From NCBI GenBank assembly GCA_023512475.1, contig JAILZL010000030.1, positions 1 to 34,227 on the forward strand: a DNA stretch of 34,227 bases. The letters are read 5' to 3'. The position numbers and the translations under genes are program-made. Positions 7,976-15,968 of this stretch are shown here, piece by piece; within the stretch, counting starts at the first letter, position 1; every line of letters starts with the position of its first letter. A model generated the notes under the pieces. It saw nothing but the letters and a program-made list of their open reading frames with translations, was not told where the DNA came from and ran no database searches. This DNA comes from Syntrophobacterales bacterium. GTDB lineage: Bacteria; Desulfobacterota; Desulfobaccia; Desulfobaccales; 0-14-0-80-60-11.

Positions 7976-9061
7976 ATGGCTGAAGAGTCCTACCAGGACC
8001 GGACCGAACAACCCACGCCCAAACGGCGCCAGGAGGCCCGCCGTCGGGGTCACATTGCCCGCAGCCGGGATCTGGGCACGGCCCTGGTCCTCCTCACCGC
8101 CCTGGGGCTGCTGATGGTGTGGGGGCCCTGGGCGGCGGCCCGCCAGAAGGCATGGCTCGGCACCTGGCTCGCCGCCCTGGAGCCGGGGCGGGTGCAGCCG
8201 GGCGACGTCTGGAGTCTCTTTTACGGGATCACCCTCACCCTGGCAGGCCTGCTGGCCCCGGTTTGGGTGGGCTTGACGGTGGCCTCCCTGGCCGCCGCCA
8301 CGCTCCAGGGGGGGGTGCTCTTTGCCCCCCAGCGCCTGGCGCCGGATTTCTCCCGGGTGCTACTCCTTCCCGGGCTCAAACGCCTCCTTTCCGGCCAGGC
8401 CCTTCTGGAGTTGGCCAAGGCCCTGGTCAAGGTGGCCCTCATCGGCGGCCTCGCCTATCTCAGCGTGAGCCCTCTCTTTTCCCGACTGCCGGAGCTGCTC
8501 TTCTCCGACCCGGCCCGGCTCCCGGGGTTCCTGGCCTCCACCGGCATTAGTGTGGGGTGGCGCATCCTCCTGGGCCTTCTGGTCCTGGGGATCCTGGACT
8601 ATCTCCTGCAGCGCTACCGCTTCGAAAAGAGCCTGAAGATGACCAAGCAGGAGGTGAAGGAGGAGATGCGCCAGACGGAGGGGGATCCCCGCCTCAAGGC
8701 CCGGATGCGCAGTCTCATGCGCCAGCTGGCCACCCGGCGGATGATGGCGGAGGTGCCCCGGGCGGATGTGGTTATCACCAACCCCACCCACGTGGCGGTG
8801 GCCCTGAAATACGACGGCGCCACCATGATCGCCCCGCAGGTGGTGGCCAAGGGGCAGGGGTTTGTGGCCCTCAAGATCATGGCCCTGGCCCAGGAGGCCG
8901 GCGTCCCCCTGGTGCACAATGTGGCGCTGGCCCGGACCCTGTACAAATCCGTGGAGCTGGGGGCCTTCATCCCCACCTCCCTCTATCGGGCGGTGGCGGA
9001 AGTGCTGGCCTACGTCTATAGCCTGCGGGGACGCCGGGTGTATGGGGGAGGGGGAAGATGA
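7976..9061 (+). CDS. flhB: Flagellar export switch protein FlhB
   Basis: FlhB controls the substrate-specificity switch of the flagellar export apparatus from rod/hook to filament proteins. The 361-residue protein begins with the family mark RTEQPTPKRRQEARRRG, has four membrane spans (about 30-210), and a cytoplasmic domain with the autocleavage site NPTH at residues 269-272, the same position as in Salmonella. Cleavage between N and P allows the switch. The stop overlaps the flhA ATG by 4 bases. All key residues are present. Confidence 0.97.
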   Translation: MAEESYQDRTEQPTPKRRQEARRRGHIARSRDLGTALVLLTALGLLMVWGPWAAARQKAWLGTWLAALEPGRVQPGDVWSLFYGITLTLAGLLAPVWVGLTVASLAAATLQGGVLFAPQRLAPDFSRVLLLPGLKRLLSGQALLELAKALVKVALIGGLAYLSVSPLFSRLPELLFSDPARLPGFLASTGISVGWRILLGLLVLGILDYLLQRYRFEKSLKMTKQEVKEEMRQTEGDPRLKARMRSLMRQLATRRMMAEVPRADVVITNPTHVAVALKYDGATMIAPQVVAKGQGFVALKIMALAQEAGVPLVHNVALARTLYKSVELGAFIPTSLYRAVAEVLAYVYSLRGRRVYGGGGR

Positions 9062-11157
9062 ACCCCACGGCCGCCGGTCAGGTGCAGGCCCTGCCCCGGG
9101 TGGGCCTCCACAAAGGGGAGCTCTTCGTGGCCCTGGGGGTGATCATCACCCTGTTGGTGATGATCTTCCCCTTGCCCCGCACCCTCCTGGACCTGCTTCT
9201 GAGCTTCAATCTGACCTTCTCCCTGATGGTGCTTTTGCTGTCCCTCTATACCATCAAGCCCATCGAGTTCTTCATCTTCCCCTCCCTTCTGCTGGTCACC
9301 ACCCTCTTTCGCCTCTCGTTGGGGGTGGCCTCCACCCGCCTCATCCTGCTGCACGGCGGCGAGGGTCTGGAGGCTGCGGGCGTGGTCATCCGCTCCTTCG
9401 GCAGTTTCGTGGTGGGCGGCAATTATGTGGTGGGGGGCATCATCTTCATCATCCTGGTGATCATCAATTTCATCGTCATCATCAAGGGCTCCGCCCGCAT
9501 TGCCGAGGTGGCGGCCCGCTTCACCCTGGACGCCATGCCCGGCAAGCAGATGAGCATCGATGCCGACCTGAACGCCGGCTATATCGATGATCAGGAGGCC
9601 CGGCGCCGGCGGGCCAACCTGGCCCGGGAGGGGGAATTTTACGGCGCCATGGACGGGGCCTCCAAGTTTGTGCGGGGCGAGGCCATGGCCGCCCTGCTGA
9701 TCATGGTCATCAACATCCTGGGCGGCCTGATCATCGGGGTGGTGCAGCACGGCCTGAGCCTCGCCGAGGCGGCCCAGACCTACACCCTCCTCACCATCGG
9801 CGAGGGCCTGGTCAACCAGATCCCCGCCCTCTTTGTCTCCACCGCCGCCGGCCTGGTGGTGAGCAAGGCGGCCTCGGAAGCCAGCCTGGGGGAGGAGTAT
9901 GCCGCCCAGTTCGTCCTGAAGCCCCAGGCCATGAGCGTGGCCGCGGGCATCATCTTTCTCGTGGGTCTGATTCCCGGCCTGCCGCATCTGCCCTTCCTCA
10001 TTTTGGCGGTGGTGACCGGGGCCCTGTCCTATGTGGCCTGGAAGGTGCGGGAGAAGGAAGCGGAGGACGCCGCCCGGCAGCGCACCGCCCCGCCGCCCTC
10101 CAAAGGTGACCCCTTGGAGACCCTCCCCACCCTGGACCTGCTGGAGCTGGAAATCGGCTATGGCCTCATCCCCCTGGTGGACGAGAACCAGGGGGGCGAG
10201 CTTCTGGAGCGGGTGCGGGCCTTGCGCCGCCAGTTCGCGCAGGAGATGGGGGTGGTCATCCCCCCCATCCATATCCGGGACAACCTGCAGTTCAGACCGG
10301 GAAAGTATGCGGTGTTTCTCAAGGGGGTGGAGGTGGCCCAGGGGGAAATCATGGTGGGATACTACCTGGCCCTGAGTCCCCAGGACCCCGTCCGCCCGCT
10401 GGAGGGCATCCCCACCCGGGAGCCCACCTTTCAGCTTCCGGCCCTGTGGATCCCCGCCTCCCGCAAGGAGGAGGCCCAGCATCTGGGCTATACCGTCGTG
10501 AACGGCGCCAGCGTCATCATCACCCATCTGGGGGAGATCATCCGGCGCCATGCCGATGAACTCCTGGGGCGCCAGGAGGTGCAGAACCTGCTGGACCGGC
10601 TGGCCAAAAGCCACCCCAAGGTGGTGGAGGAACTGGTCCCGGGCCTGCTCTCCCTGGGCACCATCCAAAAGGTGCTCCAGAACCTGGTGCGGGAGCGGGT
10701 CTCCATCCGGGATCTCCTCACCATCATGGAGACCCTGGCGGATTACGGCAGCTACACCAAGGACCCCGAGCTTCTGACGGAGTATGTGCGGCAGCGCCTG
10801 AGCCGGGCACTGATGAAGGCCCTGGAGACCCCGGACCGCCGGCTGGCCGTGTACACCCTGGACCCCTTCGTGGAGGACCTCATCAAGGACAGCCTGCAGC
10901 GCACGGAGTTCGGGGTGTACTCGGCCCTGGCCCCGGAGACGGCGGAGGAGATCATCGCCGCCTGCCGCCGGGCGGCGGAGCGCTGCGCCCTGGAAAATCT
11001 GCCGCCGGTGCTGGTCTGTTCCCCCGCGGTGCGGCGGCATCTGGCCCGGCTGCTGGAGCGCTCCCTGCCCCAGTTTCGGGTCCTGTCCACCCATGAACTG
11101 ACCACTGACCTCCCCATCCAGTCCCTGGGAGTGGTGAGCGTGGGCCATGGAACTTAG
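9058..11157 (+). CDS. flhA: Flagellar export protein FlhA
   Basis: FlhA is the large export gate subunit that forms a nonameric ring, uses the proton gradient and docks chaperone-substrate complexes. The 699-residue protein has an N-terminal membrane domain with eight spans (about 20-330), the strongly conserved cytoplasmic loop containing DAMPGKQMSIDADLNAG, and the large C-terminal cytoplasmic domain (about 345-699). The end overlaps flhF by 11 bases. It is complete and of usual length. Confidence 0.98.
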   Translation: MNPTAAGQVQALPRVGLHKGELFVALGVIITLLVMIFPLPRTLLDLLLSFNLTFSLMVLLLSLYTIKPIEFFIFPSLLLVTTLFRLSLGVASTRLILLHGGEGLEAAGVVIRSFGSFVVGGNYVVGGIIFIILVIINFIVIIKGSARIAEVAARFTLDAMPGKQMSIDADLNAGYIDDQEARRRRANLAREGEFYGAMDGASKFVRGEAMAALLIMVINILGGLIIGVVQHGLSLAEAAQTYTLLTIGEGLVNQIPALFVSTAAGLVVSKAASEASLGEEYAAQFVLKPQAMSVAAGIIFLVGLIPGLPHLPFLILAVVTGALSYVAWKVREKEAEDAARQRTAPPPSKGDPLETLPTLDLLELEIGYGLIPLVDENQGGELLERVRALRRQFAQEMGVVIPPIHIRDNLQFRPGKYAVFLKGVEVAQGEIMVGYYLALSPQDPVRPLEGIPTREPTFQLPALWIPASRKEEAQHLGYTVVNGASVIITHLGEIIRRHADELLGRQEVQNLLDRLAKSHPKVVEELVPGLLSLGTIQKVLQNLVRERVSIRDLLTIMETLADYGSYTKDPELLTEYVRQRLSRALMKALETPDRRLAVYTLDPFVEDLIKDSLQRTEFGVYSALAPETAEEIIAACRRAAERCALENLPPVLVCSPAVRRHLARLLERSLPQFRVLSTHELTTDLPIQSLGVVSVGHGT

Positions 11158-12310
11158 AACCTTTGTGGGTCCGGACCTGAAGGAAACCCTGGCCCGGGTG
11201 AAACGGGAGCTGGGGCCGGAGGCCGTCATCCTCTCCACCCAATCCCGGCGCCCGGCGGGCGGGAGGCACAATTGGCGTCTGCGGGAAATCGAGGTGGTGG
11301 CCGCCGTGCCCCCGGGCAGCCTGCCGGAATCCGGCCGACCGCCGGAGGGCGACCACTCCCGGGAGGGTCTGTCCCCCCTTCTCAGCGCCCTGCATCAGGA
11401 GCTCCGGGAAGTGAAAAGCCTGCTCAGCCGCCGCCTGGCGGAGGACCCGGCGCCGGCCTGGCTGCAGGCCTACCCGGAGGCGGCGGCCTTCTTCCACCGG
11501 CTGGCGGCGGCCGGGCTCAGTGCCCTGGTCCGGGGCAGATGGCTGGCCCAGGTCCGCCCGCTTCTCAAGGGCACCCGCGGGCCCGAACAGGAGCAGCAGG
11601 CGGCCCTTCAGGCCCTGAGGCGCCTCGTCCCGGTGAGCCCCGGGGAGTCGGCCCCGCCGGGAGGCCCTCGCCGGGTGGTGCTGGTGGGGGCCAGTGGGGT
11701 GGGCAAAACCACCACCCTGGCCAAACTGGCGATCAAGGCGGCCTTGGTGGAGGGCAGACGGGTGGGCCTCATCTCCCTGGATCAGGAGCGTCTGGGGGCC
11801 GTGGAGCAGGTGGGCAGTTTTGCCCGCCTGGCCGGTCTCCCCTGCCAGGCGGCGACGGACCGGCAGGAATTGCTCCGGTGCCTGGAAACCCTGAAGGACT
11901 GTGAGGACATTTTCATCGACACCCCGGGCTTCAACCCCTGCCGGCCCGGGCTGGGGGAGCACCTGCGGCGTCTTTTGGGGGGCCTGCCGGTGGTATGCCA
12001 TCTGCTCCTCCCCGCCCCGGCCTCCGAAGCCCATCTGGCCTTGACGCTGCAGGCGTTCGCAACCGTATCGCCGGCCACGGTGATCCTTACCAAGGTGGAT
12101 GAAACCCAGGAGGTGACCGGGTGCGTCAACCAACTCTGCCACCGCAACCTGCCGGTGTCCTATCTCACCACCGGACCCCGGGTGCCGGAGGATCTGGAGC
12201 CGGCTTCCGCCTCCCGCCTGGCCGCGTTGGTGCTGACCTCCCGGCGGCCGGAAGCCATCTGGTCCCGAGTCCCCCCCTCGTGTGAGGAGGTCGTCCTGCA
12301 TGCGGACTGA
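11147..12310 (+). CDS. flhF: Flagellar biosynthesis GTPase FlhF
   Basis: FlhF is an SRP-type GTPase that fixes the site (usually polar) of flagellum assembly. The 387-residue protein has the basic N-terminal domain (GPDLKETLARVKRELGPEAV), a variable linker, and an NG domain with P-loop GASGVGKT at 181-188, the switch DTPGF in place of the SRP-type DTAGR, and the guanine-specificity motif TKVD. The altered DTPG motif is seen in other FlhF proteins. It overlaps flhA by 11 bases and flhG by 11 bases, so the three are coupled. Confidence 0.95.
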   Translation: MELRTFVGPDLKETLARVKRELGPEAVILSTQSRRPAGGRHNWRLREIEVVAAVPPGSLPESGRPPEGDHSREGLSPLLSALHQELREVKSLLSRRLAEDPAPAWLQAYPEAAAFFHRLAAAGLSALVRGRWLAQVRPLLKGTRGPEQEQQAALQALRRLVPVSPGESAPPGGPRRVVLVGASGVGKTTTLAKLAIKAALVEGRRVGLISLDQERLGAVEQVGSFARLAGLPCQAATDRQELLRCLETLKDCEDIFIDTPGFNPCRPGLGEHLRRLLGGLPVVCHLLLPAPASEAHLALTLQAFATVSPATVILTKVDETQEVTGCVNQLCHRNLPVSYLTTGPRVPEDLEPASASRLAALVLTSRRPEAIWSRVPPSCEEVVLHAD

Positions 12311-13163
12311 CAAGGCTCCCAAGACGCCCTCGGTGGCCATGTGGGCACCGCCCGCCCCCCGGGTCATTGCCGTCACCTCCGGCAAGGGGGGGGTGGGCAA
12401 ATCCAACCTGGTGGTCAACCTGGGGCTGGCTCTGGCCCGGCAGGGTCTGCAGGTCCTCCTGATCGACGCCGATCTGGGTTTGGGGAACCTGGACATCCTG
12501 TTGGGCTTGACCCCCGCCTATACCATTCACGATGTGCTGGCCCGGCGCAAATCCCTGGCGGAGGTGGTGGTGGAGGGCCCCGAAGGCCTGCGCATCCTGC
12601 CCGCCTCCTCCGGGATCCCGGAGATGGCCGACTTAGAGCCGCACCAGAAACTCTTCCTCCTCAACGAGCTGGAGAACCTGGGGGAGCATCTGGATGTGGT
12701 GCTCATCGACACCGGCGCCGGCATCTCCCGCAATGTGCTGTTCTTCAACCTCGCGGCCCAGGAGATCCTGGTGGTGGCCACCGGGGAGCCCACCTCCATC
12801 ACCGACGCCTACGCCTTGATGAAGGTGCTGGCCCTGCAGCACGGGGAGCGCCGTTTCCGGCTGGTGGTCAACGGGGTCCCCCACCCCGAAGACGGCCAGG
12901 TGGTCTACCGCACCCTCCTCAAGGTCACCGAGCGCTTCCTCGGGGAGGACATCGCCCTGGACTATCTGGGAGTGGTGCCCCACGACGAGGCCATCGGCCG
13001 GGCGGTCCTCAAACAGCAGCCGGTGCTGCAGATCTACCCCAAAGCCAAGGTCAGCCGCTGGATCACCGAGCTGGCTCTGCGGCTGTGGGCTTCCAGCCCG
13101 CCGACGGTCTCCCTCAGCAACGTGAAATTCTTCTGGCAACGGTTGGCACAGACGCCGATGTGA
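12300..13163 (+). CDS. flhG: MinD-like flagellar number regulator FlhG (FleN/YlxH)
   Basis: FlhG is a MinD/ParA-type ATPase that limits flagellar number and acts with FlhF. The 287-residue product carries the deviant Walker A motif GKGGVGKS at 28-35, Walker A' IDADLGLGNLDILLGL, and the switch II region IDTGAGIS. ATG 12300 is chosen because GAGGAGG at 12284-12290 lies 9 bases upstream; an upstream in-frame ATG at 12282 overlaps that site. It does not carry an obvious N-terminal DQAxxLR-type FlhF-activator motif: the first 20 residues are proline-rich. It lies between flhF and fliA, the standard place. Confidence 0.93.
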   Translation: MRTDKAPKTPSVAMWAPPAPRVIAVTSGKGGVGKSNLVVNLGLALARQGLQVLLIDADLGLGNLDILLGLTPAYTIHDVLARRKSLAEVVVEGPEGLRILPASSGIPEMADLEPHQKLFLLNELENLGEHLDVVLIDTGAGISRNVLFFNLAAQEILVVATGEPTSITDAYALMKVLALQHGERRFRLVVNGVPHPEDGQVVYRTLLKVTERFLGEDIALDYLGVVPHDEAIGRAVLKQQPVLQIYPKAKVSRWITELALRLWASSPPTVSLSNVKFFWQRLAQTPM

Positions 13164-13176
13164 GGGTCAGGGACTG

Positions 13177-13977
13177 ATGAAGAAACAACAGTTGGCGCAG
13201 GTGCACACGGGTGTTGGTCCGGAGCAGTGGCCGGAGGTGGTGGACGCCGCCTGGCAGGAGCAGATGGTGGTGCAGTACGCCCCTCTCATCAAATACATCG
13301 CCGGACGTCTGGCCCTCCGGCTGCCGTCCCACATCTCCATGGACGACCTCATCAGCTCGGGGATCATCGGCCTCATCGATGCCATCCACAAATTTGACCC
13401 CAGCAAGAACATCAGTTTCAAGACCTATGCGGAATTCCGCATCAAAGGGGCCATCCTGGACGAACTGCGCAGTCTGGACTGGATTCCCCGCTCGGTGCGG
13501 AAAAAATCCCACCTCCTGGAAAAGGCCTGCGCCGAGCTGGAGCGCCACCTGGGTCGGCCCCCGGAGCCGGAAGAGATCTCCGAGGCTCTGGGGCTGGAGT
13601 TGGAGGAATTCTATCAGCTGCTGGATGAGACCAAAGCCGTGTCCCTGGTGGAACTGGAGGGCCTGTGGCGCACCCACCGGGTCGCGCCGGAGCTCTCGGA
13701 GAGCGAGATCACCGAGATCCTGCAGGACGATAACGCCCGGGACCCCTTCCTGGCCCTGCATTTTTCCGAATTGCAGGACCTCATGGTGCAGGCCATCGAC
13801 TCCCTGCCGGACAAAGAGAAGCTGTTGATTTCCCTCTATTATTACGAAGAGCTCACCATGAAGGAGATCGGGGAGATCATGGGCTACACCGAATCCCGCA
13901 TCTCCCAGCTGCATACCCAGGCCATGGTGCGGCTGCGGGCCAGGCTCCGGGAAGCCCTGCAGCAGGGGGGGAAGTGA
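13177..13977 (+). CDS. fliA: Flagellar RNA polymerase sigma factor FliA (sigma-28)
   Basis: FliA is the sigma-28 family factor that directs late flagellar and chemotaxis genes after hook completion, when FlgM is exported. The 266-residue protein has region 2 (HISMDDLISSGIIGLIDAI, about 50-68), region 3 with LGRPPEPEEISEALGL, and region 4 with the helix-turn-helix LTMKEIGEIMGYTESRISQL (about 228-247). It lacks region 1.1, as expected for the family. It is 13 bases from flhG. No flgM gene is seen in this window. Confidence 0.96.
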   Translation: MKKQQLAQVHTGVGPEQWPEVVDAAWQEQMVVQYAPLIKYIAGRLALRLPSHISMDDLISSGIIGLIDAIHKFDPSKNISFKTYAEFRIKGAILDELRSLDWIPRSVRKKSHLLEKACAELERHLGRPPEPEEISEALGLELEEFYQLLDETKAVSLVELEGLWRTHRVAPELSESEITEILQDDNARDPFLALHFSELQDLMVQAIDSLPDKEKLLISLYYYEELTMKEIGEIMGYTESRISQLHTQAMVRLRARLREALQQGGK

Positions 13978-14375
13978 TGGCGCGCCTCCGCATCGCTAGC
14001 ATGGTGGTGGTGATGTTCCTGTGGGGGCTCTCCGGCCCCTGGGCGGCCACAGACCCCCCGGCGGAGACCCGCCCGCCGGCAGAGGAGACCCTCCCGGAAT
14101 CCGGCAGTCCCCGTCTGAGCACCCCTTTTTACCTCTTTCGGGAGTGCCCCCGTCAGGTGTGGCTGGAGAGGGTTTATCTTCTGGTCACGGGCCCGGAGGA
14201 GGAGAAACTGGCCCGGGACCTGGAGCAGCCGTCTTTGCGCGCCGCCATTTATGATGCCTTGCAGCGGAATGCCGACAATCTGGAAGAGGAGGTCCGCCGG
14301 GAGCTGAAGCGGTTAGTGGGGGAGGAGGCCAGCCGGCGGGTGGGGCTGAGCCGCGCCTTTCTCCTCGGCCCCTGA
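13977..14375 (+). CDS. Secreted FliL-domain-like protein downstream of fliA
   Basis: No family is obvious at first sight. The 132-residue product has an N-terminal signal sequence or anchor (about 4-24), a proline/glutamate-rich linker (25-47), and a C-terminal region (about 50-132) that I can align by eye with the C-terminus of the FliL protein at 3907-4374: FYLFRECPRQVWLERVYLLV against FLVNLADQETRRYLKIKVEL, then LRAAIYDAL against IRDAFILLL. This suggests a divergent periplasmic FliL paralogue; it is an inference. The ATG at 13977 overlaps the fliA stop (TGATG); a GTG at 13974 is an alternative. The operon position supports a flagellar role. Confidence 0.7.
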   Translation: MARLRIASMVVVMFLWGLSGPWAATDPPAETRPPAEETLPESGSPRLSTPFYLFRECPRQVWLERVYLLVTGPEEEKLARDLEQPSLRAAIYDALQRNADNLEEEVRRELKRLVGEEASRRVGLSRAFLLGP

Positions 14376-14386
14376 AGGAGGACGCC

Positions 14387-14572
14387 ATGGATGCCGGTGA
14401 GCTGCCGAAAATCGCCGATCCTCTGATTCTGGAACGCCTGGGGGATGCACCGGGCCACCGCAGGCAGGGGGACCTGCGGCCCCGGTCACCGGCGCGCCAG
14501 CGGCCTGAACCCGAGGAACCCGAAGAGATGCCGGCGCCCGGGCCGGGAGGCAAAGTGGACCTCAGGGCCTGA
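14387..14572 (+). CDS. Small hypothetical protein, 61 residues
   Basis: I do not recognise this protein. It has an excellent ribosome binding site (AAGGAGG at 14376-14382, 4 bases before ATG 14387) placed directly after the preceding stop, which argues that it is translated. The 61 residues have a short predicted helix at the start (PLILERLGD, about 12-20), then a hydrophilic, proline- and arginine-rich disordered middle, and a defined end GGKVDLRA. It has no membrane span and no cysteine. It is the last tightly packed gene behind fliA, so a flagellar or regulatory role (for example a small adaptor) is possible but unproven. Confidence 0.55.
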   Translation: MDAGELPKIADPLILERLGDAPGHRRQGDLRPRSPARQRPEPEEPEEMPAPGPGGKVDLRA

Positions 14573-15074
14573 TGGCTCCCCGGGGGAAAGCTCCGCCCCG
14601 CCAGACGCCAGCTTTTCTGTCCGGGAGGCGGGCTTCAGGGCGGAACTCCCACCTGACCTGGGGGGCTTGAGGATCTCGCCTCCCTTCGGGTCAGGGGGCC
14701 TGGGGAGCCGGGGCCGCCGGGTGCACCTGCCCCTCATTGGGCTGGTCTTTTGGGCTCGGGACGTGGGCCCAGGGGGGCACCCTCTGCAGAGGGGCCGCAG
14801 GTGTGGCAGGTGGTTTAAAAACGCACTTCCCCGGAGCTGGGTGGGAGGAGGCGGGCCGTTTTGCCGGTCTGGCGTAGCCACATCCCATTTATGGGGGGGG
14901 CAGGGGTCCGTGAATAAGCCAGGAGGTCCCGGGATCATGGGGTGGGGGAACGGGCCGGGAACGCCTAAGGCCACCTGCTCATGCCTCCCTAGCGGGGGCG
15001 GGAGATATCATCGCAGTTTGGGGGTGGCCGGGAGCGACTAAGGTCACCTTTCCCGATCTGAGAGGGAGGAGGCG
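14573..15074. other. 502-base stretch without a credible gene inside the flagellar cluster
   Basis: Open frames cross this region, but their products are proline/glycine/arginine-rich without ribosome binding sites or family features. The region contains competing stems (GGGAGGCG 14623-14630 with CGCCTCCC 14677-14684; CCTGACC 14652-14658 with GGTCAGG 14689-14695), a 14-base palindrome CCCTCTGCAGAGGG at 14780-14793, and a 12-base near-identical direct repeat CTAAGGYCACCT at 14965-14976 and 15038-15049. No promoter or terminator is convincing. It may be a long leader for the next gene. Confidence 0.5.
14965..15049. repeat. Direct repeat CTAAGGYCACCT, two copies 73 bases apart
   Basis: Copies at 14965-14976 (CTAAGGCCACCT) and 15038-15049 (CTAAGGTCACCT) differ at one base. 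The second copy ends 25 bases before the GTG start of the following gene. They could be paired regulator sites or a chance duplication. Confidence 0.3.
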
Positions 15075-15509
15075 GTGAAGCACCTGGAATACTGGCTGTG
15101 GGGACAGATGGGCCTGGAGGCGGTGCTGGTGGTGGTGGTGGCCTGGTATCTGCTGCGTCTCCGGCACCTGTCCCAGGCTCTCCGCCGGCTCTCGGGACAG
15201 GTCCCCCCCCAGGCGGCCGGCCTGGCAGCGGTGGATGAGCGCCTGAGCGCGCTGGAGACCCGCCTGTCCCGGCTGGAGGCGGCCGCCCAGGCCCTGGAGG
15301 ACCACCTCCAGGTGGCGTCGGAGGCCCCCGCAGGCTGGCCGGCGGGCCCCCGTAAAAACCCGGAGCCGGGAAGCGGCGCCAGTCTGCGGACCCAGGTGGA
15401 GGATCTGTCCCGCCAGGGGCTGCGGCCGGAGGAGATTGCCCGCCGCCTGGGCCTGCGACCGGCGGAGGTCAAGGTGGCTCTGGAGCTGGCCCGCCTCCGC
15501 CCTGCCTGA
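15075..15509 (+). CDS. Membrane-anchored coiled-coil protein, DUF2802/SwrB-like
   Basis: The 144-residue protein has one N-terminal membrane span (about 12-28), a long coiled coil (about 32-82; ERLSALETRLSRLEAAAQAL), a short proline/glycine linker, and a C-terminal helix-turn-helix-like segment EIARRLGLRPAEVKVALEL (about 119-137). This layout is that of DUF2802/DUF6115-type proteins and of Bacillus SwrB, which are encoded next to the flagellar sigma factor. The GTG start at 15075 is chosen for its strong site GGGAGGAGG at 15064-15072. It is likely to be the last gene of the flagellar cluster. Family placement is by architecture and context, not by a decisive motif. Confidence 0.72.
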   Translation: MKHLEYWLWGQMGLEAVLVVVVAWYLLRLRHLSQALRRLSGQVPPQAAGLAAVDERLSALETRLSRLEAAAQALEDHLQVASEAPAGWPAGPRKNPEPGSGASLRTQVEDLSRQGLRPEEIARRLGLRPAEVKVALELARLRPA

Positions 15510-15968
15510 GACGGCCGCCAAAGTCGGGGGAGATCCCTGAAGTTGCCGCAAAATCCCGGAAACCGGGCCACCTCCGGCCAGAAAGGGGGAGGGATTCAAA
15601 CTCAGGGCGGGTTTCCGAGCTCCGGGGGCCTCACCGGAGGGCGTTGGCCTGCCGGAAGACCAAGGGGATGCGCCAGAATTGATGCGTGCTCCAGAGCAGT
15701 GATGACGCGATGTTGCCCGGATGTGCAATCCGGCCTGCCATGACGGGCTGTGGCCAGACCAGCCGCTCCCTTACGGACGGGACGTTGCTTCACGGCGCGG
15801 GGAGCTTAATGATTGGGCCAGTTACCGCGCCCCGCCGGGGAGATCCGCCGGCACCGGGGCTACCCCTCCTCGCGGCCGCCGGCGCCCCTTCGGGCTTGCT
15901 CCGGCAACCCACGGGCGCGATAGTGCCCAGTGAAGTTCCCAGCATCTCCACGGCAGGGGGAGGCGGGC
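15510..15968. other. 459-base non-coding region upstream of adenine deaminase
   Basis: I see no credible gene here. A short hairpin CCCGG-AAA-CCGGG lies at 15555-15567 without a T-tract. Around 15660-15830 the sequence departs from its neighbours: it is less G/C-rich and has hairpins such as CCGGAT-GTGCA-ATCCGG and GGCTG/CAGCC. It could hold a small RNA, a leader for ade or a decayed mobile remnant. No purine riboswitch core is recognised. Confidence 0.4.

Noticed and set aside
9016-11271. Very long open frame (751 codons) on the minus strand opposite flhA
   Set aside because: It is the antisense shadow of flhA in GC-rich DNA; the product is rich in His/Gly/Gln/Asp without domains, and the sense gene is unmistakable.
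14445-15041. Open frame of 198 codons on the plus strand in the flagellar gap
   Set aside because: It starts inside the 61-residue gene without a ribosome binding site and encodes a Gly/Arg/Pro-rich product with no domain features.
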